In this document: positions 1-8,123 of the stretch, piece after piece | How positions within the stretch are numbered: the stretch's first letter is position 1 | Layout: each line of letters starts with the position of its first letter | DNA from: Psychrobacter sp. Cmf 22.2 | Lineage (GTDB): Bacteria > Pseudomonadota > Gammaproteobacteria > Pseudomonadales > Moraxellaceae | Length of the DNA stretch: 64,000 nt | Assembly: GCF_001921745.1 (NCBI RefSeq) | Contig: NZ_MRYA01000007.1 | Coordinates: 62,001 to 126,000 of the forward strand | Reading direction: 5' to 3' | The notes under the pieces: model-generated | What the model was told of the DNA's origin: nothing | Databases searched by the model: none | Seen by the model: only the letters and a program-made list of their open reading frames with translations | Made by a program: the position numbers and the translations under genes

Positions 1-308
1 TCGTGGCTTCTATCATGAATAATATGCCATCTACCTTAGTAGGCGCATTGGCTATTGATAGCGCGCAAGTACCCGCAGCGACTCGCGAGCTGATGATATA
101 TGCCAATGTCATTGGCAATGATTTGGGGCCAAAGTTTACACCCATCGGTAGCCTTGCGACATTATTATGGCTACATGTGTTGGCAGAGAAGGACTATAAA
201 ATCAGCTGGGGGCAGTATATGAAAATCGGGTTGCTCATTACGCCGCCAGTGTTACTAGCTACGCTGTTGGCTTTGGTGGTTTGGTTGCCGATTCTACCGA
301 GTTATTGA
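1..308 (+). CDS. arsB: Arsenite efflux pump ArsB, C-terminal part (5' end outside window)
   Basis: This is the C-terminal ~100 residues of an inner-membrane arsenite/antimonite carrier. The visible part has the ArsB-type stretch [13 protein letters not shown], then [20 protein letters not shown], a soluble loop ([16 protein letters not shown]) and a last hydrophobic helix ending LPILPSY. The reading frame is open at the left edge, so the gene starts before the window and the first GTG at base 3 is not taken as the start. It converges with the sensor-kinase gene with only ~40 bases between the stops. Its position beside the copper genes suggests that the metal block continues to the left. The family assignment is firm; the upstream arsenic genes cannot be seen. 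Confidence 0.88.
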   Translation, partial: VASIMNNMPSTLVGALAIDSAQVPAATRELMIYANVIGNDLGPKFTPIGSLATLLWLHVLAEKDYKISWGQYMKIGLLITPPVLLATLLALVVWLPILPSY

Positions 309-349
309 GAAGCTATAGTCGATTCGCTTTAAAACCGATACAGTGCTCG

Positions 350-1798
350 CTACAAAATTACCTCAACTTGGAAGTAATAGTCATCTTTGATAGTAATGCT
401 GACTTTGCCGTTATGGGCGTTGACAATAGCTTGCACAATGGATAATCCCAGACCTGATCCTGCGTGCATAGTCTTGGTTTGATCATGTCGATGGAAGCGC
501 TCAAATAATTTATCCGCATCGCTTTGAGTCAGGGGCTTAGCCAATTTATTAGTTATGGTGATTGTTAACGTAGAGGTTGTAGCTGCTTCAATAATAATGA
601 CGCTATCACTAGCCGCATAATAGATGGCATTTGACAGTAGATTGGCAAACAATCTTTGCAACAAACTTTTATCGCCTAGCACTGTGCCAAAGCTGCCTGT
701 TTTTTCAAAAGTTATCTCACGATCTTCCGCTATTAACTCAAAGTAATCTATGAGCTTAGTAATAAGTAAGTCTGTATCGACAGGTTTAAGCTGCGAGTCT
801 TCAAGTCCTTTTTGAGTTTTTGCTAGCAAGAGCATGTTATTAATCAGCGCAGATAATTGCTCAAGCGTGTCATGCTGATGATGCAACTGCTCGATATATT
901 CATTGGTGTTTCTTGTCTTGCTAAGCATGACCTGAGTCTGAGTGCCAAGGGTTGCAAGCGGGGTACGCAGTTCATGCGCGATATTATCCGAGAAGCGGGA
1001 TAGCGATTCAAAGTTGCTCTCAAGCTTACTCATCATCAAGTTATAAGACTCAGCAAGCGGGCGCAGCTCGCGTGGCATATCACTAACGATGACTCGTTCA
1101 TCCAGCTTTTCAGGGTTGATGCCTTTCATCTTTTGGACGATAGTAGATAAAGGCGCAAAACCCCAGTAGACACTTAATGCGGCGACTGATACCAATAGCA
1201 GGGTAATCGCTATCAATATCATACTGAGCTGGCGGTTAAACTGTAATAAATACTGATGATGGACATCAATAGGCAGGGCGATAAGCGCGAGCATTTGATT
1301 GTCTTGAATGATAACGGCGCGGTAACTTCTATTATTTATCTCCACGACAAACTGCTGCTCGTGATGGTCTTGCCATAGAGATGGCAGGTTGAAATCTGTG
1401 GGTAACTCATCGGCAAAGCTACTCGGAGCACTAGACAATAAGCGACCGTTTTTATCCGCTATGAGCGTCTTTAGATCGTAGTCCAGCCAAGAGGAATGAA
1501 GGTGATCAGAGCCAATCGAGGCTGATGTTGGTAAAGTGGGTGAGTTCAGCGAAGTTGCTGCAGATAGTGAAGAAGGTAAAGTTGGAGAAGCCGTTTCTTC
1601 ATCGAGATGGATTATGCGCTTGCGTAGATTAAACGCGGCATGCGTAATAATCTCTGAATCCATTTGCTCAAAGTGACCATTTACAGAGCGCTGAACCCAG
1701 ATATAAATAACGATTTGAGAGATGACAACGAATATCGTCAGTAAAAAAATCGTCCGCCATAGCAGAGGTAAGCGTCGATTTTCAAAGTTATATTTCAT
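350..1798 (-). CDS. Heavy-metal-type sensor histidine kinase (CusS/CopS-like)
   Basis: This is an inner-membrane histidine kinase of about 482 residues and the partner of the regulator encoded just upstream. In order it shows a first membrane helix (about residues 10-35), a periplasmic domain of ~155 residues with a Ser/Thr/Pro-rich stretch, a second helix (about 190-215), a HAMP linker, a HisKA domain with FSDNIAHELRTPLATL (phospho-accepting His near residue 275), an N box (ANLLSNAIYYA) and a G box (GSGLGLSIVQAIVNAHNG). The ATG at 1798 leaves one base after the regulator stop; a longer GTG start at 1831 would overlap that gene and is less natural. The copper ligand is inferred from the neighbouring genes; silver is also possible. 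Confidence 0.88.
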   Translation of the reverse strand: MKYNFENRRLPLLWRTIFLLTIFVVISQIVIYIWVQRSVNGHFEQMDSEIITHAAFNLRKRIIHLDEETASPTLPSSLSAATSLNSPTLPTSASIGSDHLHSSWLDYDLKTLIADKNGRLLSSAPSSFADELPTDFNLPSLWQDHHEQQFVVEINNRSYRAVIIQDNQMLALIALPIDVHHQYLLQFNRQLSMILIAITLLLVSVAALSVYWGFAPLSTIVQKMKGINPEKLDERVIVSDMPRELRPLAESYNLMMSKLESNFESLSRFSDNIAHELRTPLATLGTQTQVMLSKTRNTNEYIEQLHHQHDTLEQLSALINNMLLLAKTQKGLEDSQLKPVDTDLLITKLIDYFELIAEDREITFEKTGSFGTVLGDKSLLQRLFANLLSNAIYYAASDSVIIIEAATTSTLTITITNKLAKPLTQSDADKLFERFHRHDQTKTMHAGSGLGLSIVQAIVNAHNGKVSITIKDDYYFQVEVIL

Positions 1799-1799
1799 T

Positions 1800-2561
1800 T
1801 TATTTGGCTTCAGTGCTATTGGTGGCAACACTATTCATTACATTGTCATTGATGGTAGCGTTATCAGTACTCGTATCCGAAGTATTTATGGCATCCAATC
1901 GATAGCCCATCCCGCGCACGGTATGAATTAGCTTTATAGCAAATTCATCATCGATTTTGAGTCGCAGACGTCTTATAGCGACGTCAATGACATTGGTATC
2001 ACTATCAAAATTCATGTCCCATACTTGCGAGGCGATGACGGAGCGTGGCAATACCTCACCTTGACGTTCTAACAAAAATTGCAATAGGGAGAACTCTTTT
2101 GCTGTGAGTTTAATGGCGGTATCACCTCTGTGTACAGTGCGCTTGGCAATGTCCATTTTTAGATCTGCTATTTGCATAATAGTGCTTTTATAATCTGCTT
2201 GATTGGCGCGGCGGAGCAGACTCTTTATTCTGACTATTAATTCTGCAAAGGCAAAAGGTTTGGTTAGATAGTCATCTCCGCCGATTTCAATGCCTTTGAT
2301 TTTATCACTCAAATCATCTTTTGCCGTCAAAAATAAGACGGGCGTATGCTTGCCAGCGGCGCGGTAATTGCGTACCAACTCAAAGCCACTGACATCAGGT
2401 AGCATCACATCCATTAACACCACGCTGAACTCATCTGTCATCAAGGCATGATAGCCGTCTAGACCAGTTGTATGATGGTCAACGATAAAGCCCGCTTCAG
2501 TTAGCCCCTTTTTTATATACTCTCCAAGTTTTATCTCATCTTCTACTAGTAATACTTTCAT
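1800..2561 (-). CDS. OmpR-family response regulator (CusR/CopR-like)
   Basis: This is a cytoplasmic DNA-binding response regulator of 253 residues. The N-terminal receiver domain starts MKVLLVEDE, with the phospho-acceptor Asp51 in LMDVMLPD and the conserved Lys in LTKPFAF. A winged-helix output domain follows (KLTAKEFSLLQFLLERQGEV, then VIDVAIRRLRLKID). The ATG at 2561 is preceded by AAAGGAAC, a good ribosome site, and is preferred to the longer frame from 2582. An unusual Asn/Thr/Ser-rich tail of about 30 residues extends past the usual end (GMGYRLD). The gene is directly followed by the kinase gene, and it is divergent from the small secreted protein at 2875. It probably controls the copper genes to its right. 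Confidence 0.88.
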   Translation of the reverse strand: MKVLLVEDEIKLGEYIKKGLTEAGFIVDHHTTGLDGYHALMTDEFSVVLMDVMLPDVSGFELVRNYRAAGKHTPVLFLTAKDDLSDKIKGIEIGGDDYLTKPFAFAELIVRIKSLLRRANQADYKSTIMQIADLKMDIAKRTVHRGDTAIKLTAKEFSLLQFLLERQGEVLPRSVIASQVWDMNFDSDTNVIDVAIRRLRLKIDDEFAIKLIHTVRGMGYRLDAINTSDTSTDNATINDNVMNSVATNSTEAK

Positions 2562-2664
2562 TGTTGTTCCTTTAAATATCACTCTGATAATTGGTAGCTT
2601 AACACTGAATCATTTTTAGACACGTCTATACATCAATTGGTTCGATTGCCTAGTTGTAATAAAG

Positions 2665-2679
2665 ACTTGTATGACAAGT
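2665..2679. promoter_or_regulatory. Short dyad in the divergent promoter region (ACTTGT-N3-ACAAGT)
   Basis: A perfect inverted repeat, ACTTGT ATG ACAAGT, lies in the ~310-base region between the response regulator (leftward) and the small secreted protein (rightward). It contains one ATGACA half-site like the one in the dyad at 3225-3246. Regulator binding is inferred only; the second half-site is not conserved. Confidence 0.3.
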
Positions 2680-2874
2680 TTGATTTATTTCTAACAAACA
2701 TGTCATGTCTGCGTCATTAAGCTGTCAGTCTCAGTTTAGTATTCTCAATCAACGCTAAATATGAGGCTTTGTTTGCTAGAGACGGTTTCTAAAAAATAAA
2801 GTTAACTTCTATAAATAGCTTCACTAACAAACATTCTACTTGAATGTCCAATTATTTATCTTTGAGAGTATTAT

Positions 2875-3210
2875 ATGAAAAATTATGGTCTAAAAAATGC
2901 AGCGCTATTGTCGCTATCGATGTCACTGTCAATGTTTGTCGGCATATCAGCAGCAAACGCGCATACTACCAACCTAAGCACTTCAATTCTTAACAACTGC
3001 GATGCGGTTACTCAATTTGCAAAAAATGCGGATCACAATGATGCGCAGATATCTGATGCGCAAATGAAAAGCTATATCGATGCAAGAGTAGCCTGTCAAG
3101 TTCAGCATCAAGATCAACACCTGCAAGCTGAGAAGTATTTTGTAGACAAGTATGGTCGAGATCGCGACAGTAATGCTAAGGCAATACTAGAGGATTATGT
3201 GCAACATTAA
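2875..3210 (+). CDS. Small secreted protein of unknown function
   Basis: This 111-residue protein is not recognised as a member of a named family. It starts MKNYGLKNAALLSLSMSLSM and has a clear Sec signal peptide ending near AANA-HTT (about residue 29), so it should be periplasmic. The mature part is hydrophilic and helix-prone, with two Cys (NNCDAV and RVACQVQ) and several His, including QHQDQH and the C-terminal H. A GAGAG ribosome site precedes the ATG. It is the first rightward gene after the divergent regulator pair, and a dyad lies 15 bases after its stop. The location and the scattered His and Cys suggest a metal-responsive periplasmic protein, but that is inference. Confidence 0.7.
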   Translation: MKNYGLKNAALLSLSMSLSMFVGISAANAHTTNLSTSILNNCDAVTQFAKNADHNDAQISDAQMKSYIDARVACQVQHQDQHLQAEKYFVDKYGRDRDSNAKAILEDYVQH

Positions 3211-3224
3211 AATCTATAGATGCG

Positions 3225-3246
3225 AAGATGACAGAATTGTCATCTT
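3225..3246. promoter_or_regulatory. CusR-box-like dyad (AAGATGACA-N4-TGTCATCTT)
   Basis: This is a perfect 9-base inverted repeat around GAAT. The core ATGACA-N4-TGTCAT has the same half-sites and spacing as the E. coli CusR box (ATGACA, four bases, TGTCAT). It lies 15 bases after the stop of the gene at 2875 and ~170 bases before the Met/His-rich protein at 3416. No T-run follows on the + strand, which argues against a simple terminator. Binding by the adjacent regulator is inferred. Confidence 0.55.
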
Positions 3247-3415
3247 GGTGTCATCTGTCAGTCAGAATGAGTAAGTTATCATTTAGGCTGATTTGATAGC
3301 CTTAGTCTTTGATAGCTTTAAATTTCAATATATTCTTAAGTTTCAAGATGTTAAAGCCAAATTTAACCCAGCGTAAGCTTTACTAGCTGTTAATCAAATC
3401 AAATAAGGAATTATT

Positions 3416-3691
3416 ATGTCACCATTTAAATCAATCATCGTTACTGCTGTTGCTCTAGTCGTTTCAACGTCTGCTATGGCTCATGATCCAAAATTGCACG
3501 CACAAAAGGATCAAATGAACTGTAAAAAGATGGAAAAACATATGCAAATGATGCAAAAGATGGATCATAGCAAGATGGATATGAACGACCCTGCCATGAA
3601 AGCAATGATGGCTAATATGGGAAAAATGAAGCAAATGCATCAAAAACACTGCGTCAGTAGTGACAATGGAAGTAATGACAGTAAATCTTAA
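3416..3691 (+). CDS. Small periplasmic Met/His-rich metal-binding protein
   Basis: This 91-residue protein has a signal peptide (MSPFKSIIVTAVALVVSTSAMA, cut before HDPKLH) and a short mature domain dominated by Met, His and Lys, for example KHMQMMQKMDHSKMDMNDP and MGKMKQMHQKHC. Two Cys lie at the start and end of this domain (NCKKMEKH and KHCVSS). The composition matches periplasmic copper or silver sponges, though no named family is evident. AAGGAA precedes the ATG. It sits between the CusR-like dyad and the cytochrome gene, so a copper-binding role is likely but inferred. Confidence 0.72.
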   Translation: MSPFKSIIVTAVALVVSTSAMAHDPKLHAQKDQMNCKKMEKHMQMMQKMDHSKMDMNDPAMKAMMANMGKMKQMHQKHCVSSDNGSNDSKS

Positions 3692-3822
3692 GAATTTTGA
3701 ATATAGTCCTATGAAATATACATCACTATCAGGCAGCTTTGCTGAATAAGCAGTTTTATTAAGTAAACAGCCGTGCTAAATGAGAGTGGTGTATTAACAA
3801 AAATAGATTTTAGGATAAATAC

Positions 3823-4419
3823 ATGAAATTCTTATTGGGGATACTTTTTGCCGTTGTTGTTGCGATCGCTGGTGTTTTTGCTGTGGTTACTAGTGGTGTC
3901 GTAAACGTTGGGGCCGATCAAGAGCATAGCCCAATGATGTATAGCTTCTTAGAAACCGCTCGCAATCGTTCAATAGAAAATGCCAGTAAAGATATCATCG
4001 TTCCAGATTTAGCACAGGTAGACATGATTAGCACTGGCGGTGCAGATTATAAAGATATGTGCGCAGGCTGCCATTTATCTCCTGGTGTAGAACAGACTGA
4101 TCTTAGTCAAGGCCTATATCCAAAGCCACCTAATTTCACCAATACTGATATTGTTGAGCGTTATCAAACGCAGGCGGGTGCTAGACAAGGGTTTTGGGCA
4201 ATTAAACATGGCATCATGGCGTCTGGGATGCCAGCTTGGGGCGCAACGCATGATGACGATAGAATGTGGGCCATGGTCGCGTTTATCAGATCGTTACCTG
4301 AATTAGATAAAAGTCAGTACACTATGCTAACAACAAGATTGGACGACGATATGCTGGATATGGCATTTGATAGTGACATGATGGGTATGTCAGATGACGG
4401 ATCTGAAATGCAGCATTAA
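3823..4419 (+). CDS. Membrane-anchored c-type cytochrome
   Basis: This 198-residue single-haem cytochrome c has one N-terminal membrane helix (MKFLLGILFAVVVAIAGVFA...), which acts as anchor or signal. The haem-binding motif CAGCH covers residues 80-84. The domain continues with YPKPPNFT and KHGIMASGMPAWG, whose Met residues are candidates for the sixth haem ligand. The tail is rich in Met and Asp (DDDMLDMAFDSDMMGMSDD), unusual for this fold and similar in flavour to the neighbouring copper-binding proteins. AGGA precedes the ATG. Lying between a Met/His-rich protein and the DUF411 and multicopper oxidase genes, it may carry electrons in periplasmic copper redox chemistry; that is inference. 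Confidence 0.83.
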   Translation: MKFLLGILFAVVVAIAGVFAVVTSGVVNVGADQEHSPMMYSFLETARNRSIENASKDIIVPDLAQVDMISTGGADYKDMCAGCHLSPGVEQTDLSQGLYPKPPNFTNTDIVERYQTQAGARQGFWAIKHGIMASGMPAWGATHDDDRMWAMVAFIRSLPELDKSQYTMLTTRLDDDMLDMAFDSDMMGMSDDGSEMQH

Positions 4420-4456
4420 TGATTAAATATATACACAAACGCTTAGGAGTGACTTT

Positions 4457-5098
4457 ATGAAGCGCTATACCAATATGTTTTCTAATGAACACAACCGGTT
4501 ATCTGGTCGTGTTCTTTTAGTGATGGCGACATCTTCACTACTACTAGCGGCTTGTAGCCAATCAAATACGAGCGCTTCTGATTCAAAGCCTGTAGCGTCT
4601 GAACCAACGGTCGCTACGCAATCGGCACAGGTAGCACAGCCCCAAGCTGAACTGACGGCGGTTACAGCTCCTATCATTAACCAAACAGAGCTACTTAAAG
4701 ATGTCTCCGCCACTGTTTATAAAGATGCCAATTGTGGCTGTTGTAAAGAATGGGTAGGTTATGCAGAAGATAATGGTTTAAACGCCACTGCGCAAGACGT
4801 TGCAGACTTGTCGGTATTTAAAGAGCGTTATAGCGTACCACCGCAAATGCAGTCTTGTCATACCGCAGTCACCACCGATGGTTATGTCTTTGAAGGTCAT
4901 GTCCCGGCCAAGCACATGGCACAATTCTTAGAGAATCCACCTAGCGATGCTATTGGACTTGCTGTACCAGGCATGCCAGTCGGTAGCCCTGGTATGGAGT
5001 ATCAAAACCAGTTTATGCCGTATCAAATCATGCAAATCAATAAAGACGGTACAACCAGCGTTTATGCCGATGTTGAGTCGCCGCAGCAGCAATTGTAA
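4457..5098 (+). CDS. DUF411 metal-binding lipoprotein
   Basis: This 213-residue protein has a late lipoprotein signal (LLLAACSQ, lipid-anchoring Cys near residue 33), a linker rich in Ala, Ser, Gln and Thr, and a DUF411 domain from about residue 80. The domain has the CGCC metal motif (C93, C95, C96 in DANCGCCKEW), a second site QSCHTAV (C134, H135), and the family block GYVFEGHVPAKHMAQFL followed by GLAVPGMPVGSPGME. AGGAGTG precedes the start. DUF411 proteins are commonly encoded with copper-resistance genes and are thought to bind copper at the periplasmic face. The N-terminal linker is longer than usual. Spacing suggests co-transcription with the cytochrome before it and the oxidase after it. 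Confidence 0.85.
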   Translation: MKRYTNMFSNEHNRLSGRVLLVMATSSLLLAACSQSNTSASDSKPVASEPTVATQSAQVAQPQAELTAVTAPIINQTELLKDVSATVYKDANCGCCKEWVGYAEDNGLNATAQDVADLSVFKERYSVPPQMQSCHTAVTTDGYVFEGHVPAKHMAQFLENPPSDAIGLAVPGMPVGSPGMEYQNQFMPYQIMQINKDGTTSVYADVESPQQQL

Positions 5099-5172
5099 TT
5101 TGATTGATGTTTAAAGTAGATCGTTTAGTACAAACTCAATTCCCATTTTATGGATTAAGTTAGGTCATTATT

Positions 5173-6876
5173 ATGAATAATAAAAACATGCTTAACCGCA
5201 GGCGTTTTTTGACAGGGTCATCGACGCTACTTGGTGCGTCTATGCTATCGACGCTACCAACCATTGCAAATAGTGCCTTGGGTGCAAATCAAAAAAACGT
5301 CGTCATTAACAGTGATAAACCCGATCACAAAGTACCCATACTGACAGGCACAGAGTTTGATCTGTATGTCAGCAAAAAGATGATTACGGTTAATGGCAAG
5401 ACGAGCATGGCGACGCTTATCAATGACTCATTGCCAGCGCCAACGCTAAAAATGCGCGAAGGTGATACGGTAGTGATTCGCGTGCACAATCAGATGAATG
5501 AGTCGACCTCTATCCATTGGCATGGTCTGCTAGTGCCATTCGAGATGGACGGCGTGCCAGGTATTAGTTTTGATGGTATCCCAGCCAATAGCACCTTTAC
5601 GTATAAATTTACCCTAAAACAAGCGGGTACTTATTGGTATCACTCGCATACTGGATTCCAAGAACAAACCGGTATGCGCGGGGCGATTGTCATTGAACCA
5701 AAAGGACGCGAACGTCATCCTACCCAAGAAGACCATGTCATTTTACTCAGTGATTGGACGCACCGTGACCCACACAACTTGCTGAAACTATTAAAACAGC
5801 GGGCAGACTTTGATAATTATCATTTGCCAGATTTTAAGAAGCTTTTGTCCGATATTGCCGCAACGGATTTAGAAGCTGCTTTTGATAAGCGCAAAATGTG
5901 GAATCAGATGCGCATGATGCCGACAGATTTTACCGATCTGTCTGGTGAAAAGACCTTTACTTATTTGATGAATGGTAAAACCACTGCGGCTAACTGGACG
6001 CAACTTGTCAAGGCTGGACAGCCTGTCAAACTACGTTTTATCAATGGCTCCGCGCAGACGATATTTGATGTGCGTATACCAGGACTGAAAATAAAAGTAG
6101 TTGGTACAGATGGTAATGATGTCGCGCCTGTTGATGTCGATGATTTTCGTATTGGAGTGGCCGAGACTTATGATGTCATCGTCACACCAACCAAAGATGC
6201 TCATACTATATTTGCCCAAAATATCGATCGGACGGATTATGTGGCGACCACGCTTGCTACTAAAAAGGGCGCACGTGCACCAATACCGGCTATGGATAAA
6301 GTTGAATGGCTAACCATGGCTGATATGATGGGTGCGATGGGAGATAAAGGTTATCACGCTCGACATGCCAAAACAGAATACGACTTTAAGACCGATATGC
6401 GCGTCGATAGTCCACGTATGAACCTTGATGATCCAGGCATCAACCTGCGCAACATTGATAGACAGGTTCTGACATACAGTCAGCTGCGTTCTGTTGATGA
6501 GCATATTTTGGCTGAGCAGAAAAAACCGACTAGAGAGCTTGAGATTCACTTAACAGGCAATATGGAGCGTTATATTTGGGCATTGGATGGGATTATGTTT
6601 CGGGATGCTGCGCCTGTTAACATCAAACCTAATGAGCGCGTGCGTATCACCTTAGTCAATGACACTATGATGAATCATCCGATGCATTTGCATGGTATGT
6701 GGAGCGATCTGCGTGCGCCTGATGGTGACTTTCAGGTTCGTAAGCATACGATCACGGTACAACCTGCTCAAAAGATTAGTTTTGATGTTACGGGTGAAGT
6801 TGGACGCTGGGCTTGGCATTGCCACCTGCTTTATCACATGGAAGCTGGGATGTTTAGAGAAGTTGCCGTTGTTTAA
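5173..6876 (+). CDS. copA: Multicopper oxidase, CopA/PcoA copper-resistance type
   Basis: This 567-residue periplasmic oxidase probably oxidises Cu(I) to the less permeant Cu(II). A Tat signal is visible (NRRRFLTGSS near residues 8-17). All four copper-ligand blocks are present: HWHG (115-118), YWYHSH (154-159), HPMHLHGMW (about residue 503) and WHCHLLYHMEAGMF near the C-terminus, which holds the type 1 site Cys and axial Met. Length is close to other CopA/PcoA proteins, but the Met-rich central insert is short (LTMADMMGAMGDKG). The next gene is the usual partner CopB. The symbol copA is also used for the unrelated ATPase at 9029, so products should be told apart by family. Confidence 0.92.
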   Translation: MNNKNMLNRRRFLTGSSTLLGASMLSTLPTIANSALGANQKNVVINSDKPDHKVPILTGTEFDLYVSKKMITVNGKTSMATLINDSLPAPTLKMREGDTVVIRVHNQMNESTSIHWHGLLVPFEMDGVPGISFDGIPANSTFTYKFTLKQAGTYWYHSHTGFQEQTGMRGAIVIEPKGRERHPTQEDHVILLSDWTHRDPHNLLKLLKQRADFDNYHLPDFKKLLSDIAATDLEAAFDKRKMWNQMRMMPTDFTDLSGEKTFTYLMNGKTTAANWTQLVKAGQPVKLRFINGSAQTIFDVRIPGLKIKVVGTDGNDVAPVDVDDFRIGVAETYDVIVTPTKDAHTIFAQNIDRTDYVATTLATKKGARAPIPAMDKVEWLTMADMMGAMGDKGYHARHAKTEYDFKTDMRVDSPRMNLDDPGINLRNIDRQVLTYSQLRSVDEHILAEQKKPTRELEIHLTGNMERYIWALDGIMFRDAAPVNIKPNERVRITLVNDTMMNHPMHLHGMWSDLRAPDGDFQVRKHTITVQPAQKISFDVTGEVGRWAWHCHLLYHMEAGMFREVAVV

Positions 6877-6901
6877 TGAACCTTTGAATATGAGCCTTAT
6901 T

Positions 6902-8026
6902 ATGAAAATATATAAAGTAGGTCTACCGTTTATTGGCATGTCATCTTTGATATTATTAATGTCACCTTTAGCAAATGCTGCTGAGATGTCGCACATGGAT
7001 CATGGCAGTATGGACATGTCAGGTGATATGTCAGATATGGATCACAGTGGCATGGATATGTCAGGCGATATGTCAGATATGGACCATAGCGGTATGGATA
7101 TGTCAGGCGATATGTCAGATATGGACCATAGTGGCATGGATATGTCAGGCGATATGTCAGATATGGACCATAGCGGTATGGATATGTCAGGTGATATGTC
7201 AGATATGGACCATAGCGGTATGGATATGTCAGGTGATATGTCGGATATGGACCATAGTGGCATGGATATGTCAGGTATGGATCATGGCAGTATGGACATG
7301 TCAGGGATGCAAGGCGGTGAACCGCCAGCCGATGCTCGTAGTCCAGATTATTCAAATGGCGTTCCTTATGGAGAGCATGGCAAGCCTGTGATGATGGGTA
7401 GCTTACCGCTATGGGGCGTGTCAGTAGACGATTTGGGCTATCAGTTCGAGGAGGATCAAATCAATTATGAGTTTGACACGTGGTACGGTACAGACAGCAA
7501 CCGCGTATCGCTACGTAGCGAAGGTAGTATTCAAACTAAAGATGAGAAAGAAATTGATAGCTTAACCTCACTATCTTACTGGAAGCCGCTTAGTATCTTT
7601 TGGAATGGGGAGGCTGGTATTGCTTATGATACCGAAAATGACAAGCCTGCTGTGATGGCTGGCATTGTAGGCACTGCGCCATATTTCATCGAAACTGACG
7701 CTAGAGCCTATGTATATACCGATGGACAAGTCCGTCTGGATCTAGGTGCGGAGTATGAGTGGCGCTTAGATCAGCATTGGGTAGTCATTCCAGAAGTAGA
7801 GCTGACGGCATTTAGTAAAGACGATACGGATAACAATATTAGTAAGGGATTTAACGAACTAGAAACCGAAGTCAGGCTGACTTATGAGACACTGAGTCGA
7901 CAGCTTGCGCCTTATGTGGGTATTAGCTATGAGACTGCCTTGAGCGACGCACGAGATTTGCGACGCCAAGAAGACGAAGCTGTTGATTCTAGTAGTGTGA
8001 CAGCCGGTGTGAAGTTTTGGTTCTAG
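6902..8026 (+). CDS. copB: Outer-membrane copper-resistance protein CopB with Met/His/Asp tandem repeat
   Basis: This 374-residue protein starts with a signal peptide (MKIYKVGLPFIGMSSLILL..., cut after NAA). A tandem array follows: six full copies of the 14-residue unit MDHSGMDMSGDMSD and two shorter MDH..MDMSG units. The rest (from about GEPPADARSP) is a PcoB/CopB beta-barrel with alternating residues and a terminal Phe (VKFWF), as in outer-membrane proteins. It is probably the partner of the oxidase just upstream in copper binding at the outer membrane. ATG 6902 fits the signal peptide; an in-frame ATG at 6890 is possible, and a much longer frame from 6692 overlaps the oxidase and is rejected. 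Confidence 0.9.
   Translation: MKIYKVGLPFIGMSSLILLMSPLANAAEMSHMDHGSMDMSGDMSDMDHSGMDMSGDMSDMDHSGMDMSGDMSDMDHSGMDMSGDMSDMDHSGMDMSGDMSDMDHSGMDMSGDMSDMDHSGMDMSGMDHGSMDMSGMQGGEPPADARSPDYSNGVPYGEHGKPVMMGSLPLWGVSVDDLGYQFEEDQINYEFDTWYGTDSNRVSLRSEGSIQTKDEKEIDSLTSLSYWKPLSIFWNGEAGIAYDTENDKPAVMAGIVGTAPYFIETDARAYVYTDGQVRLDLGAEYEWRLDQHWVVIPEVELTAFSKDDTDNNISKGFNELETEVRLTYETLSRQLAPYVGISYETALSDARDLRRQEDEAVDSSSVTAGVKFWF
6995..7306 (+). repeat. In-frame 42-bp tandem repeat within copB
   Basis: Six consecutive 42-base units run from 6995 to 7246, followed by two 30-base shortened units to 7306. Units differ at synonymous positions (GGC/GGT, AGC/AGT, GAC/GAT), so the array is not freshly copied. Each unit encodes Met, Asp and His ligands suited to Cu(I)/Cu(II). 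The repeat probably varies in copy number between strains, which is inference. Confidence 0.95.
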
Positions 8027-8069
8027 TGTTAATCATCTAAGCAAAAAACAGGCTATAACACTAGCTCCG

Positions 8070-8103
8070 AAAAAAGGCACCTCTTTAGTTAGGTGCCTTT
8101 TTT
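8070..8103 (+). terminator. Rho-independent terminator after copB
   Basis: A perfect 13-base stem, AAAAAAGGCACCT / AGGTGCCTTTTTT, closes an 8-base loop (CTTTAGTT) and carries its own T-run. It separates the oxidase-copB unit from the DUF305 gene at 8124. Confidence 0.92.
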
Positions 8104-8123
8104 ACTAAATTAAGGACGAAATT

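Noticed and set aside
1722..1931. 69-aa rightward ORF over the kinase/regulator junction
   Set aside because: It is antisense to two well-supported genes and lacks a ribosome site.
6692..6901. Extended N-terminus of copB from 6692
   Set aside because: It overlaps the multicopper oxidase C-terminus in another frame and precedes the natural signal peptide start at 6902.
6995..7306. Tandem repeat as a CRISPR array
   Set aside because: Units are contiguous, in frame and encode a ligand-rich peptide; there are no unique spacers or cas genes.
6930..7355. Long antisense and alternative-frame ORFs across the copB repeat
   Set aside because: They arise only because the 42-base repeat lacks stops in other frames; composition (Tyr/Pro/Leu or Ile/Trp runs) is not protein-like and copB itself is a clear gene.
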